Below are positions 23,398 to 32,098 of a DNA stretch of 32,105 bases, one piece after another. The position numbers were made by a program, and so were the translations under genes. This DNA is from Rhodospirillaceae bacterium (lineage in GTDB: Bacteria; Pseudomonadota; Alphaproteobacteria; GCA-2721365). The stretch's first letter is position 1. Each line of letters begins with the position of its first letter. The DNA is taken from assembly GCA_002721365.1 (NCBI GenBank), contig PBKC01000088.1:1-32105 (forward strand), written 5' to 3'. The notes below the pieces were generated by a model. That model did no database searches. It had not been told where the DNA came from and worked only from the letters and a program-made list of their open reading frames with translations.

Positions 23398-24762
23398 ATG
23401 TCCGGACCTTCCGCGGTCGATGCCGCACCAGCGACCGACAAGACCGCGCTGGTCGCCTATCTGGAGCAAGGCTGCAAGCCGCGCTCGGACTGGCGCATCG
23501 GGACGGAACACGAAAAAATCGGCTACATCCTCGGTAGCCTGAAGCCCCTTCCGTATGACGGTCCGCAGGGCATCCGCGCGATGCTGGAAGGGCTGACGGA
23601 ATTCGGCTGGAAGCCGGTCTGTGAAGGCGACAACGTCATCGCCCTGACCTTGAACGGTCAGTCTGTCAGCCTGGAGCCGGGGGGCCAGCTCGAACTGTCG
23701 GGCGCACCGCTGGAGACCATCCACCAGACCTGCAACGAGGTGAACACCCATCTCGCCCAGGTGCGGACGGTGGCCGAGCGGCTGGGTGTCGGCTTCCTTG
23801 GGATCGGCATTCAGCCAAAATGGCTGCGCAGCGATATCCCCGTCATGCCCAAGGGCCGCTACGGCGTGATGCTCGCCTATATGCCGAAGGTCGGCAATCT
23901 CGGCCTCGACATGATGCTCCGGACCTGCACCGTCCAGGCCAATCTCGACTTCGCCGACGAAGCCGACATGGTGCGGAAGTTCCGTGTCTCGCTCGCCCTC
24001 CAGCCGATTGCCACGGCCTTGTTCGCCAATTCCCCGTTCACCGACGGACGGCCGAACGGATTTCTCAGCTATCGCAGCCATATCTGGACCGATACCGATC
24101 CCGACCGCACCGGCATGATGCCTTTCGTGTTCGAGACGGGCATGGGCTTCGAGCGCTATGTCGACTTCGCGCTCGACGTGCCGATGTACTTCGTCTACCG
24201 GGACGGGCGCTATATCGACGCCTCAGGCCAGTCGTTCCGCGACTTCATGGCGGGCGAGCTGCCGGCTCTTCCGGGCGAACTGCCGACCCTGTCGGACTGG
24301 GCCGATCATCTCACCACGATCTTCCCGGAAGTTCGCCTCAAGCGGTTCCTGGAAGTCCGCGGCGCGGACGGCGGCCCCTGGCGACGGCTCTGCGCTCTGC
24401 CCGCCCTGTGGGCCGGCCTGCTCTACGATACCGGCGCCCTCGATGCCGCCTGGGACCTGGTGAAGAACTGGACCATCGCCGAGCAGCAGGAGCTCAGGAG
24501 CCGCGTGCCGCGTCTGGGCCTGACCACGCCGTTCCGCGACACCACCCTGCGCGAAGTCGCCCTCGAAGTGCTGGAAATCGCCCATGACGGTCTCGCGAGC
24601 CGGCACCGTCTCGACGGGGCCGGCAACGACGAGACCGGCTTCCTCGGCACACTATGGGAGATCGCCCGGTCGGGCCGCACTCCCGCCGAGCAGATGCTGG
24701 ACGACTATTACGGTCGCTGGAACAAGAGCGTCGACCCGGTCTTCACCGAATACGCCTACTGA
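23398..24762 (+). CDS. gshA: Glutamate-cysteine ligase GshA, plant/alphaproteobacterial type
   Basis: 454 residues, first step of glutathione synthesis (ATP, L-Glu and L-Cys to gamma-glutamylcysteine). The GCS2/plant-type signature is clear: [15 protein letters not shown] (31-45), [16 protein letters not shown] (about 90-105), [56 protein letters not shown] and the [15 protein letters not shown] stretch. ATG 23398 follows GGCGAGG by seven bases. A 40-nt gap, with its own GGAGG, leads to the NmrA-like gene, so the two may be cotranscribed. Confidence 0.95.
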   Translation: MSGPSAVDAAPATDKTALVAYLEQGCKPRSDWRIGTEHEKIGYILGSLKPLPYDGPQGIRAMLEGLTEFGWKPVCEGDNVIALTLNGQSVSLEPGGQLELSGAPLETIHQTCNEVNTHLAQVRTVAERLGVGFLGIGIQPKWLRSDIPVMPKGRYGVMLAYMPKVGNLGLDMMLRTCTVQANLDFADEADMVRKFRVSLALQPIATALFANSPFTDGRPNGFLSYRSHIWTDTDPDRTGMMPFVFETGMGFERYVDFALDVPMYFVYRDGRYIDASGQSFRDFMAGELPALPGELPTLSDWADHLTTIFPEVRLKRFLEVRGADGGPWRRLCALPALWAGLLYDTGALDAAWDLVKNWTIAEQQELRSRVPRLGLTTPFRDTTLREVALEVLEIAHDGLASRHRLDGAGNDETGFLGTLWEIARSGRTPAEQMLDDYYGRWNKSVDPVFTEYAY

Positions 24763-24802
24763 CCCACGGCGCAATCCCTCTTCGCGGCAGGAGGAACGGC
24801 CC

Positions 24803-25663
24803 ATGACCACTCTCGTTATCGGTGGGACCGGCACGGTCGGCAGCACGGTCGCCCGCGATCTCGCGACCGCCGGACGGCCTGTCCGGGTGATGACGCGCTC
24901 TCCCGACAAGATCGCGTCGCTGCCTGAAGGCGTCGAAGGCGTGGTCGGCGACCTCGACCGGCCGGACACCCTTGGTCCGGCTTTCGTCGGGGTCTCGGCC
25001 CTGTTCCTGGTGACGCCGCTGGGCGCGGCCGAAACCACCGCCGGCCTCGCCGCCGTCGAGGCGGCACGCACAGCGAAGGTCGAACGCATCGTCTACATGA
25101 CGGTCCATAAGCTGACGGCAGGAGCGCATATTCCCCATTTCGGCGCCAAGCTGCCGGTCGTCGAGGCAATCGAGCGATCGGGACTCCCGTTCACGGTCAT
25201 CGCGCCCAACAACTTCTTTCAGAACGATCTTTGGCTGAAGGACGCCATCCTGCAGTTCGGCGTCTATCCGCAGCCGCTGGGAGATGTCGGCCTGAGCCGC
25301 ATCGACGTCCGCGACATCGCCGCCGCCTCGGTGACGGCACTGACCGAACCGGGCCATGACGGAAAGACCTATCCCCTGGTCGGTCCCGAGGCCTGGAACG
25401 GGCCAGAGACGGCGGAGGCCTGGTCACGCGCGCTCGGACGAACCATCCGTTACGGTGGAAACGACCTCGATGCCTGGTCGGCACAAGTGAGCGCGATGAT
25501 GCCGCCCTGGCTCGTTCACGATCTTCGCATCATGTACCAGTGGCAGCAGGAAGAGGGTCAGATCGCGACGCCCGACGATCTCGCGGCCTGCACGGCGATC
25601 CTGAAACGGCAGCCCCGCAGCTACGAAGACTTCGTGGCGGAGACGGTCAAAGCGTGGACGTAA
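24803..25663 (+). CDS. NmrA-family NAD(P)-binding protein (atypical SDR)
   Basis: 286 residues from ATG 24803, with GGAGGAA before it. The Rossmann motif is G7-G-T-G-T-V-G13, and R32 after the second strand fits NADP(H). FVGVSALFLVTPL and MTVHKLT follow the pattern of atypical short-chain dehydrogenases of the NmrA/QOR2 type; the classical YxxxK catalytic pair is absent. FTVIAPNNFFQNDLWL and RIDVRDIAAASVTALTEPGHDGKTYPLVGPE are the usual later landmarks. Members are redox sensors or quinone/NADPH oxidoreductases. Role not determined. Confidence 0.82.
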   Translation: MTTLVIGGTGTVGSTVARDLATAGRPVRVMTRSPDKIASLPEGVEGVVGDLDRPDTLGPAFVGVSALFLVTPLGAAETTAGLAAVEAARTAKVERIVYMTVHKLTAGAHIPHFGAKLPVVEAIERSGLPFTVIAPNNFFQNDLWLKDAILQFGVYPQPLGDVGLSRIDVRDIAAASVTALTEPGHDGKTYPLVGPEAWNGPETAEAWSRALGRTIRYGGNDLDAWSAQVSAMMPPWLVHDLRIMYQWQQEEGQIATPDDLAACTAILKRQPRSYEDFVAETVKAWT

Positions 25664-25714
25664 CTGCTTCCGGCAGTCCTGGACTCGAGCTCCTGATGAA
25701 AGCTCTTTGACCTC

Positions 25715-25749
25715 CGTCATTGCGAGGCGCGCAGCGCCGCAGCAATGAC
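25715..25749. repeat. Repeat family A, shortened copy
   Basis: CGTCATTGCGAGGCGCGCAG to GCAATGAC: the two ends of the element seen at 30241-30319 joined by a short middle. First of four palindromic pieces in the 326-nt gap between the NmrA-like gene and the small lipoprotein gene. No gene was found in 25664-25989. Confidence 0.7.
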
Positions 25750-25806
25750 CTGCGCCTTACCCCACAGCGCCGACCAGTCGGCCCGAAGGAGAGAACTTCG
25801 CCAAGG

Positions 25807-25838
25807 CCCCTGGGTTCCCGCCTGCGCGGGAACGACGA
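25807..25838. repeat. Palindromic repeat family B, copy 1
   Basis: Begins CCCCTGGGTTCCCGCCTGCG and ends CGGGAACGACGA, with complementary GTTCCCGC/GCGGGAAC arms. Identical over 32 bases to the copy at 30197-30228. Followed (25855-25887) by a third palindromic fragment, GTCGGGCTTGACCCGGCGATCC. Confidence 0.85.
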
Positions 25839-25943
25839 TCGAACGTTAAGTCGTTGTCATCGTCGGGCTTGACCCGGCGATCCACAGCGCGTGATCCCTT
25901 CAAGGAGGGACAGGCGTCATGGATGCACCGCGGAGAGAGAGAG

Positions 25944-25966
25944 ATCCTCGTGTCGGGTACGAGGAT
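25944..25966. terminator. Hairpin between convergent genes, possible bidirectional terminator
   Basis: ATCCTCGT (25944-25951), GTCGGGT loop, ACGAGGAT (25959-25966): a perfect eight-base-pair stem with a seven-base loop, downstream of two converging genes (25663 and 25990). No T-tract, so it may be part of the adjacent repeat instead. Confidence 0.4.
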
Positions 25967-25989
25967 GACAAAGGGAATACGGAGCCGCC

Positions 25990-26253
25990 TTACCCCGCGG
26001 CTTCGGCGACGCAGGCGAAGTGGGCGACGCGGAAGCCGTCCTCGATTTCCTCTTCCATGATCAGCGCCGCGGTCTTGTCGTGGACGGCGCACATGGTCTT
26101 GGCCTTCCCCTGCACCTCGGTGAAGGTTTCATAAGGCCCGTATTTCAGGCTTACCGCTTCCGAATCGTTGGAAACGATGGTCGGCGAGAAGCACCCGGCG
26201 CCCACCTGCATCAGCAGACCGGTACCGGCGGCCAAAGTCATCATCACGATCAT
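25990..26253 (-). CDS. Small lipoprotein, hypothetical
   Basis: 87 residues from ATG 26253. The N-terminus MIVMMTLAAGTGLLMQVGAGC has a hydrophobic stretch and a lipobox-like VGAGC, so C21 may be acylated. The mature part, SPTIVSNDSEAVSLKYGPYE to FRVAHFACVAEAAG, has two further cysteines (TMCAV and HFACV), the layout of many short alphaproteobacterial outer-membrane lipoproteins of unknown role. GGGGAG lies about ten bases upstream. Function not assigned. Confidence 0.65.
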   Translation of the reverse strand: MIVMMTLAAGTGLLMQVGAGCFSPTIVSNDSEAVSLKYGPYETFTEVQGKAKTMCAVHDKTAALIMEEEIEDGFRVAHFACVAEAAG

Positions 26254-26288
26254 CGTCTCTCTGCTCCCCTTTCCGACGTTGTCTCGGC

Positions 26289-26302
26289 GAGACTCGAGTC
26301 TC
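26289..26302. repeat. 14-bp perfect palindrome between the fatty-acyl ligase and lipoprotein genes
   Basis: GAGACTCGAGTCTC, self-complementary, 17 bases from the stop of the acyl-CoA synthetase gene and 36 from the lipoprotein start. It could be a weak terminator for the former or an operator of the latter. No T-run. Confidence 0.35.
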
Positions 26303-26318
26303 CTTTATAGATTGGGAT

Positions 26319-28082
26319 TCAATACAGGTCTTCCAGGGTATCGCGGTAGCGTTTGAGGATTTCGTGGCGGCGGATTTTCAGCGTCGGCGTCATCTGGGCG
26401 TTGGCGGTGGTGAAGGGCTCGTCTGCGATCGCGAAGCGCTTCACCCGCTCGATCACCGACAGATTGGCGTTGGCCCGATCGACCGCGGCCTTCACCGCTT
26501 CGCGAAAGGCCGGATCATCGCAGAGATTCGCGAGACTGACCGGCTGGCCGTTGACGAACCGGGTAACCAGGGACTCGTCGGGCACGATCAGGGCGACGAG
26601 ATGCGGCCGGCGATCGCCGAACACCATCGCCTGTCCGATCTCGGGCTCCAGCGTCAGCATCGCCTCGACCCGCTGCGGCGAGATATTGTCGCCGCCGGAG
26701 TTGACGATGATGTCCTTCTTGCGGTCAGTGATCTCCAGATACCCGTCCGGGTCGATCACCCCGATGTCGCCGGTGTGGAGCCATCCATCGGCCAGCGCGA
26801 TGCTACTGGCCTCCGGGTCGTTCCAGTATCCGGTCATCAGGAGGTCCCCACGAACCAGGATCTCTCCGTCGTCGGCGATCCTCACCTCGACATCCTTCAG
26901 CGGCGGCCCGACGGTGTGAATCCTGATTCCGGACGGCGGATTGCAGCTCACCACCGGGGCGGCCTCGGTCTGGCCATAACCCTGGAGAAGGCGCATGCCG
27001 AGGGCGGTGAAGAACAGGCCGACCTCCGGATTGAGCGGCGCCCCGCCTGAGACCAGCGCCTTCAGCCGCCCGCCGAAGCGCGCTCTCACCTTGTCGCGGA
27101 CCAGCCTTTCCAGCACCGCATTCCGCGCCTTCTCGGACAGAGTCAGGCTGGCCGGGTCTTCATAGGCCTTGCGGCCCAGCGCCACCGCCTGCTCGAACAT
27201 CCCGCGCTTCAGCCCGCCCGCCCGGCGCAGACCGACCAGGATCTTCTGGCGCATGACCTCGTAGAGGCGCGGGACAGCGGTCATGATCGTCGGCTTGGCC
27301 AACAGCATGTCGCCGCTCAGAGTCTCCACCCCCTCCGCGTAGTAGATCTCGGCACCGATCGAGATCGGGAACATCAGCCCGCAGGTGTGCTCGTAGGAAT
27401 GGGAGAGCGGCAGGAAAGACAGGAAAACCTCGTCGTCGAGGCCCAGCTCCAGCAGCAGGTGATGAGCGCCGAGGCAGTTGGCGAAGATCGCCTTGTGGCT
27501 GAGCACCACGCCCTTGGGCGCCCCGCCGGTACCGGAAGTATAGATGATGCAGGCGGTGTCGGTGGGTCGGAGAGCCGGGAGAGAGACCGCCCCCTCGCCC
27601 TCCGCCAGCATTCCCTCCCACGCGCTCACGGCGACCGAAGCCGGCGCCGCCTCGTTCATCGGGGACATGGCGACCATCAGCCGGAACGCAGGCACCTGAA
27701 GGGCGGCTTCGAGGAACGGCCCCGCCAGCGCCGGCGTCGACACGAAGGCCATGGCCGCGCCGCTGTCGGTCAGGATGTGGAGATGATCGCGGGCGGTGTT
27801 GGTGGTGTAGACGGGAACGGTGATGCCGCCGGCCGCCATGATCGCGAGATCGGCCATCGCCCAGCGCGGTGAATTCTCGGAGACCAGCATCACCCGATCG
27901 CCGGGGTTCAGCCCAGCCGAGACCAGCGCCCCGGCCATCCGCCGGACTTCCTCGGCGGCGGCGCGCCAGGTGACCGGCTGATAGACACCTTCGTTCTTGC
28001 CCCACAGGAACGGACGGTCGCCCTTGGCGTCCGCCTGGTCGAAGAACATCGCTACCAGGCTGGACCACTGGTCCTTCTGCAT
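26319..28082 (-). CDS. AMP-dependent long-chain fatty-acid-CoA ligase family protein
   Basis: 587 residues from ATG 28082, with a strong GGGAGGAGGGG ribosome site. The frame extends 71 codons further upstream but lacks support. Activates fatty acids to acyl-CoA through acyl-adenylate. Motifs: P-loop CIIYTSGTGGAPKGVVLSHK, YGQTEAAPVVSCN (A5), GWLHTGDIGVIDPDGYLEITDRKKDIIVNSGGDNISP (A7-A8). The long-chain FAA1-type layout (ATVPRL-like MTAVPRLYEVM) is clear. The conserved catalytic Lys region near the C-terminus is NAQMTPTLKIRRH. It could supply the acyl-CoA pool used by the autoinducer synthase, but this is only a general possibility. Divergent from the peptidase gene. Confidence 0.9.
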   Translation of the reverse strand: MQKDQWSSLVAMFFDQADAKGDRPFLWGKNEGVYQPVTWRAAAEEVRRMAGALVSAGLNPGDRVMLVSENSPRWAMADLAIMAAGGITVPVYTTNTARDHLHILTDSGAAMAFVSTPALAGPFLEAALQVPAFRLMVAMSPMNEAAPASVAVSAWEGMLAEGEGAVSLPALRPTDTACIIYTSGTGGAPKGVVLSHKAIFANCLGAHHLLLELGLDDEVFLSFLPLSHSYEHTCGLMFPISIGAEIYYAEGVETLSGDMLLAKPTIMTAVPRLYEVMRQKILVGLRRAGGLKRGMFEQAVALGRKAYEDPASLTLSEKARNAVLERLVRDKVRARFGGRLKALVSGGAPLNPEVGLFFTALGMRLLQGYGQTEAAPVVSCNPPSGIRIHTVGPPLKDVEVRIADDGEILVRGDLLMTGYWNDPEASSIALADGWLHTGDIGVIDPDGYLEITDRKKDIIVNSGGDNISPQRVEAMLTLEPEIGQAMVFGDRRPHLVALIVPDESLVTRFVNGQPVSLANLCDDPAFREAVKAAVDRANANLSVIERVKRFAIADEPFTTANAQMTPTLKIRRHEILKRYRDTLEDLY

Positions 28083-28309
28083 TGCCCCTCCTCCCTGACG
28101 CGGCGCCCGCTCTGCCGGCGGCGCTCGCTCGACTGACTCTCCTTTCAATAACGTCACCGGCGGGGAAACGGAACAGCCGGAAGGTCGTTCGATGCGGCGC
28201 TTCAGTCGCCTTGCCGGGCTCGGCCGCCACCCCATATCGTAGCGGGATGCCCGGCCCGCGCTTCGGAGACGGAACGCGACCGGTCCGCTGGACAATGGGG
28301 ATATCAGCG

Positions 28310-30100
28310 ATGCAGCAGACAGCCGCCGCCAACGACGACCTCGGCACGCTTCCGGAATGGAATCTGGACGATCTCTATCCCGGCCGCACCTCGCCCCAGC
28401 TCGCGGCCGATCTCGACCGGGCGGAAAAGGATGCGAAGGCGCTGAAGGAAGCCTATGCCGGGCGGCTCGACTCCCTGGCCGGCGACACGCTGGCCGAGGT
28501 GATCGGCAAGTACGAAGCGCTGCAGGACAGCCTCGGCCGGATCATGAGCTACGGCTATCTGGTCTACTGCACGGCGATGAACGACCCGGAGACCGGGCGC
28601 TTCTTCCAGGGCCTACAGGAGCGCTGCACGACGATCTCGTCGGAACTCCTGTTCGTCACCCTGGAGATCAACCGCATCGACGATGCCCGCTTCGAGCAGC
28701 AGCTCGAATCCCCCGCCCTCGCCCACTACGCCCCCTGGCTCCGCGACTCCCGCGCCTTCCGTCCGCACCAGCTCTCGGACGAGGCCGAGACCCTGCTGCA
28801 TGAGCGCTACGTCGTCGGCGGCGGCGCGTGGGAGCGCCTGTTCAACGAGACCATGGCGCGGCTCCGCTTCCCCGTCGGCGACCGCCAACTCACCAGCGCC
28901 GAGGCGCTGAACCTGCTCGCCAACCGCAACCCCGAAACCCGCAAGGCCGCGGCCGAGTCCGTCTCCAAGGTGCTGGGCGACAACATCCAGACCTTGGCGC
29001 TGATCACCAACACCCTGGTCAAGGAGAAGGAGATCGACGACCGCTGGCGCCACTACGCGCGGCCGATCTCGTTCCGGAACCTCTCGAACCATGTGGAGGA
29101 CGAGGTCGTCGACGCGCTGATCGCCGCGGTCAAGGGTGCCTATCCGCGCCTCTCGCACCGCTACTACGCGCTGAAGGCCCGCTGGATGGGGGTCGAGGCG
29201 CTGAACTACTGGGACCGCAACGCGCCGCTGCCCGAGGACGCCGACAAGGTGGTGCCATGGCCGGAGGCGCAGACGATCGTCCTCGACGCCTATCGCCGTT
29301 TCTCGCCCGAGTTCGCGGCGATCGGCGAGCGCTTCTTCGAGAATGCCTGGATCGACGCCCCCGTCCGCCAGGGCAAGGCGTCCGGCGCCTTCGCCCACCC
29401 GACGGTGCCGAGCGCCCATCCCTATCTGCTGCTCAACTACCAGGGCAAGGTGCGGGACGTGATGACGCTGGCCCATGAGCTCGGCCACGGCGTCCATCAG
29501 GTGCTGGCCGGTCATCTCGGGCCGTTGATGTCGCACACGCCGCTGACGCTGGCCGAGACCGCGTCGGTGTTCGGCGAACAGCTCACCTTCCGCGCGCTCC
29601 TCGATTCCGAGACCGACCCCAAGCGCCGCCGGGTGATGCTGGCGAGCAAGGTCGAGGACATGCTGAACACGGTCGTCCGCCAGATCGCCTTCTGCGAATT
29701 CGAGCGCCGGGTCCACGAGACCCGCCGCGAGGGCGAGCTCACGCCCGACGATTTCGCGAAGCTGTGGGTCGAGACCCAGACCGAGAGCCTGGGCCCGGCG
29801 ATCCGCATGAACGAGGGCTACGGCGTCTACTGGTCCTATATCCCCCACTTCGTGCACACGCCGTTCTACGTCTATGCGTATGCCTTCGGGGACTGCCTGG
29901 TGAATGCCCTCTACGCCGTCTACCAGGACGCCGAGCAGGGCTTCCAGGAGAAGTACATGGCGATGCTGAAGGCGGGCGGCACCCTCCGCCACAAGGAGCT
30001 TCTGGCCCCCTTCGGCCTCGATGCCTCCGACCCCGCCTTCTGGCAGAAGGGCCTCGGCGTCATCGAAGGCTTCATCGGCGAACTCGAAGAGGCGCTGTGA
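28310..30100 (+). CDS. Oligoendopeptidase F-like M3-family zinc metallopeptidase
   Basis: 596 residues from ATG 28310 (GGGGA eight bases upstream; another in-frame ATG at 28295 is possible). Cytosolic peptidase that degrades oligopeptides. The zinc site is H389-E-L-G-H393, with E416 (AETASVFGE) as third ligand. NEGYGVYWSYIPHFVHTPFYVYAYAFGDCLVNALY, the substrate-binding Tyr/His stretch, is typical of the PepF/M3 clade. The 227-nt gap from the acyl-CoA ligase start must hold both promoters. Confidence 0.93.
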   Translation: MQQTAAANDDLGTLPEWNLDDLYPGRTSPQLAADLDRAEKDAKALKEAYAGRLDSLAGDTLAEVIGKYEALQDSLGRIMSYGYLVYCTAMNDPETGRFFQGLQERCTTISSELLFVTLEINRIDDARFEQQLESPALAHYAPWLRDSRAFRPHQLSDEAETLLHERYVVGGGAWERLFNETMARLRFPVGDRQLTSAEALNLLANRNPETRKAAAESVSKVLGDNIQTLALITNTLVKEKEIDDRWRHYARPISFRNLSNHVEDEVVDALIAAVKGAYPRLSHRYYALKARWMGVEALNYWDRNAPLPEDADKVVPWPEAQTIVLDAYRRFSPEFAAIGERFFENAWIDAPVRQGKASGAFAHPTVPSAHPYLLLNYQGKVRDVMTLAHELGHGVHQVLAGHLGPLMSHTPLTLAETASVFGEQLTFRALLDSETDPKRRRVMLASKVEDMLNTVVRQIAFCEFERRVHETRREGELTPDDFAKLWVETQTESLGPAIRMNEGYGVYWSYIPHFVHTPFYVYAYAFGDCLVNALYAVYQDAEQGFQEKYMAMLKAGGTLRHKELLAPFGLDASDPAFWQKGLGVIEGFIGELEEAL

Positions 30101-30130
30101 GGGGAGGCCCCGCGGCTCACCCCCAACCAC

Positions 30131-30155
30131 GTCGTTCCCGCGAAGGCGGGAACCC
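30131..30155. repeat. Palindromic repeat family B, copy 2 (inverted)
   Basis: GTCGTTCCCGCGAAGGCGGG and AACCC: a GTTCCCGC/GCGGGAAC palindrome like the copies at 25807 and 30197, in opposite orientation to the next copy. It opens the 340-nt repeat cluster after the peptidase gene (30101-30440), in which no gene is supported. Confidence 0.75.
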
Positions 30156-30196
30156 GGAAGCCGTGCGCGCATTCACCGGCAAAGCAACCGCCCTGC

Positions 30197-30228
30197 CCCC
30201 TGGGTTCCCGCCTGCGCGGGAACGACGA
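30197..30228. repeat. Palindromic repeat family B, copy 3
   Basis: Same 32 bases as 25807-25838. With the copy at 30131 it forms a larger inverted pair about 60 nt apart. Confidence 0.85.
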
Positions 30229-30240
30229 GAAAAGGACAGC

Positions 30241-30319
30241 CGTCATTGCGAGGCGCGCAGCGCCGCGGCAATCCAGCCACCGCCTGCCTGGATTGCTTCG
30301 CCTCCGGCTCGCAATGACG
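30241..30319. repeat. Palindromic intergenic repeat family A, full copy
   Basis: Left arm CGTCATTGCGAGGCGCGCAG to GGCAATCC, right arm GGATTGCTTCGCCTCCGGCT to CGCAATGACG. It can fold into a long hairpin. Compare 3146-3223 and 25715-25749. Confidence 0.85.
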
Positions 30320-30328
30320 TTCTCATAC

Positions 30329-30416
30329 CGTCATGGCCCGGTTCAGCCGGGCCATCCACGACTTACCCGCGCCGGCCCCAAGTCGTGGACGCCCCGGCCA
30401 AGCCGGGGCATGACGG
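30329..30416. repeat. Compound palindromic repeat upstream of the AarF-family gene
   Basis: GTCATGGCCCGG(TTCAG)CCGGGCCATCCACGAC, and again GTCGTGGACGCCCCGG(CCAAG)CCGGGGCATGAC: two hairpins that also pair with each other through GTCATG...CATGAC and CCACGAC/GTCGTGG. It ends 24 bases before the AarF start codon and so forms its leader. Confidence 0.8.
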
Positions 30417-30440
30417 AACAGGAAAGGCGGCCGCCTGACC

Positions 30441-31835
30441 ATGGCCGACGAAGACAGCCTCGGCGGGCGCCTCAGCCGTTACGCCCGCGTCTCGACGCGG
30501 ATGGGCGGCCTCGCCGCCCGCTTGGCCGGGCAGCGCTATCTCGGCTGGGACCTCGACCGCAGCAAGCATGCGGCGGAGCTCCGGGAAGCGCTCGGCGGTC
30601 TCAAGGGGCCGCTGATGAAGGTCGCGCAGATCCTTTCCACCATCCCCGACGCGCTGCCGGCCGAATATGCGGGCGAGCTCGGCCAGCTCCAGGCCGATGC
30701 GCCGTCGATGGGCTGGCCCTTCGTCAAGCGCCGCATGACCACCGAGCTGGGGCCGGTCTGGGAGAAGCGCTTCGCCAGCTTCGAGCGCGAGGCCGCGCGG
30801 GCCGCCTCGCTGGGGCAGGTCCCCCGCGCCACCGGCCATGACGGCCGCCGCCTTGCCTGCAAGCTCCAGTACCCGGACATGGCCTCGGCGGTGGAGGCCG
30901 ACCTTCGCCAGCTCTCCTGGATCTTCTCCATCTACCGCCGCTACGACAGCGCCATCGACCCCGGCGAGATCCACGGCGAGATCGCCGACCGCCTGCGCGA
31001 GGAACTCGACTACGCCCGCGAGGCCGCGCATATGCGCCTCTACCGCCTGATGCTGGCCGAGGAAGCGGGCGTCCACATCCCTGAGGTCGTCGACGACCTC
31101 TCGACCCGGCGCCTCCTCACCATGACCTGGCTCGACGGCGCACCGCTGCTCTCGCTCAAGGACGCGCCGATCGAGGAACGGAACGCCGCCGCCTACAACA
31201 TGTTCCGGGCGTGGTACGTGCCCTTCTACTATTACGGCGTCATCCACGGCGATCCGCATCTCGGCAACTACACGGTGCGCGAGGACCGTTCGATCAACCT
31301 GCTCGACTTCGGCTGCATCCGCATCTTCGAGCCCCGATTCGTGCAAGGCGTGATCGACCTCTACCGCGCGATCCAGACCGACGACCGGGCGCTCGCCGTC
31401 CACGCCTACGAATCCTGGGGTTTCAAGATCGTCAATGACGAGATGGTCGACGTCCTCAACATCTGGGCGCAGTTCGTCTACGCGCCGCTGCTGGAGGACC
31501 GCGACCGCCGCATCCAGGATTCGGACAGCGGCGCCTACGGGGCCGAGGTCGCCGGCAAGGTGCACGAGGAACTCCGCCGCGTCGGCGGCGTCCGGCCGCC
31601 GCGCGAGTTCGTCTTCGTCGACCGCGCCGCCATCGGCCTGGGCTCGGTGTTCATGCACCTGAAGGCGGAGATCAACTGGCACCGCCTGTTCGAGACCCTG
31701 ATCGAAGGCTTCGACGTCGAGACGATGGCCGCCCGGCAAGCCGATGCCATCGCCCAGGCCGGCGTGCCGCTGGCTCCGCCGCAGCCGGCGGCAACGAGCG
31801 GTCGCACTTCCTCCCCCTCGTCACCCCGGCCTTGA
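30441..31835 (+). CDS. ABC1/AarF (UbiB)-family atypical kinase
   Basis: 464 residues. Members of this kinase-like family support ubiquinone synthesis or lipid homeostasis. Landmarks: G56-P-L-M-K60-V-A-Q63-I-L (the KxGQ motif reads KVAQ, known in this subfamily), the Ala-rich loop AASLGQVPRA (121-130), where the usual His after QV is Pro, Lys141 in CKLQYP (nucleotide Lys), VIHGDPHLGNY and LLDFGC (catalytic and metal-binding loops). The start ATG 30441 lies in a repeat-rich leader with only a weak ribosome site. The C-terminus SGRTSSPSSPRP and the TGA come from an inverted repeat (31819-31917), so the natural end was probably displaced. Confidence 0.87.
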   Translation: MADEDSLGGRLSRYARVSTRMGGLAARLAGQRYLGWDLDRSKHAAELREALGGLKGPLMKVAQILSTIPDALPAEYAGELGQLQADAPSMGWPFVKRRMTTELGPVWEKRFASFEREAARAASLGQVPRATGHDGRRLACKLQYPDMASAVEADLRQLSWIFSIYRRYDSAIDPGEIHGEIADRLREELDYAREAAHMRLYRLMLAEEAGVHIPEVVDDLSTRRLLTMTWLDGAPLLSLKDAPIEERNAAAYNMFRAWYVPFYYYGVIHGDPHLGNYTVREDRSINLLDFGCIRIFEPRFVQGVIDLYRAIQTDDRALAVHAYESWGFKIVNDEMVDVLNIWAQFVYAPLLEDRDRRIQDSDSGAYGAEVAGKVHEELRRVGGVRPPREFVFVDRAAIGLGSVFMHLKAEINWHRLFETLIEGFDVETMAARQADAIAQAGVPLAPPQPAATSGRTSSPSSPRP

Positions 31836-31917
31836 GCCGGGGGCCATCGGGGTGGAGAGCTCAGGCTTTCCGAGGTCCGTGCGGTGACGTGGACCCCGGC
31901 TCAAGGCCGGGGTGACG
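31819..31917. repeat. Perfect 24-bp inverted repeat that contains the AarF stop codon
   Basis: The arm starting CGTCACCCCGGCCTTGAGCC (31819-31842) is matched exactly by its reverse complement at 31894-31917, with 51 bases between. The left arm encodes the last residues (SPRP) and the TGA (31833-31835) of the AarF gene. It may serve as terminator or mRNA stabiliser. Confidence 0.9.
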
Positions 31918-31976
31918 ACGAGGGCGGACTGCCCGCACCTCTCTCTCCGCGCTGCACAAAAACCGCCCACGCAGTG

Positions 31977-32005
31977 TCGACAAAGCGGGAACCCTTTGCT
32001 ATATG
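31977..32005 (+). promoter_or_regulatory. Probable sigma-70 promoter of tRNA-Lys
   Basis: TCGACA (31977-31982), 17 bases, TATATG (32000-32005), about 18 nt before the mature tRNA. The -35 agrees at four or five and the -10 at four of six positions. The local AT-rich stretch supports it. Confidence 0.55.
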
Positions 32006-32022
32006 AGGCGTCCCTCATGGGA

Positions 32023-32098
<76 letters not shown>

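Noticed and set aside
28613..30172. 519-residue minus-strand frame opposite the oligoendopeptidase gene
   Set aside because: Antisense shadow; it runs through the HELGH-containing gene and reads into repeat sequence at its start, with no motif of its own.
30131..30416. CRISPR array in the repeat cluster
   Set aside because: Repeats are of different families, palindromic, unevenly spaced and in mixed orientation, with no cas genes; they are dispersed intergenic elements.
30363..31739. 458-residue minus-strand frame opposite the AarF-family gene
   Set aside because: Antisense shadow of low complexity without ribosome site; the plus strand carries the kinase motifs.
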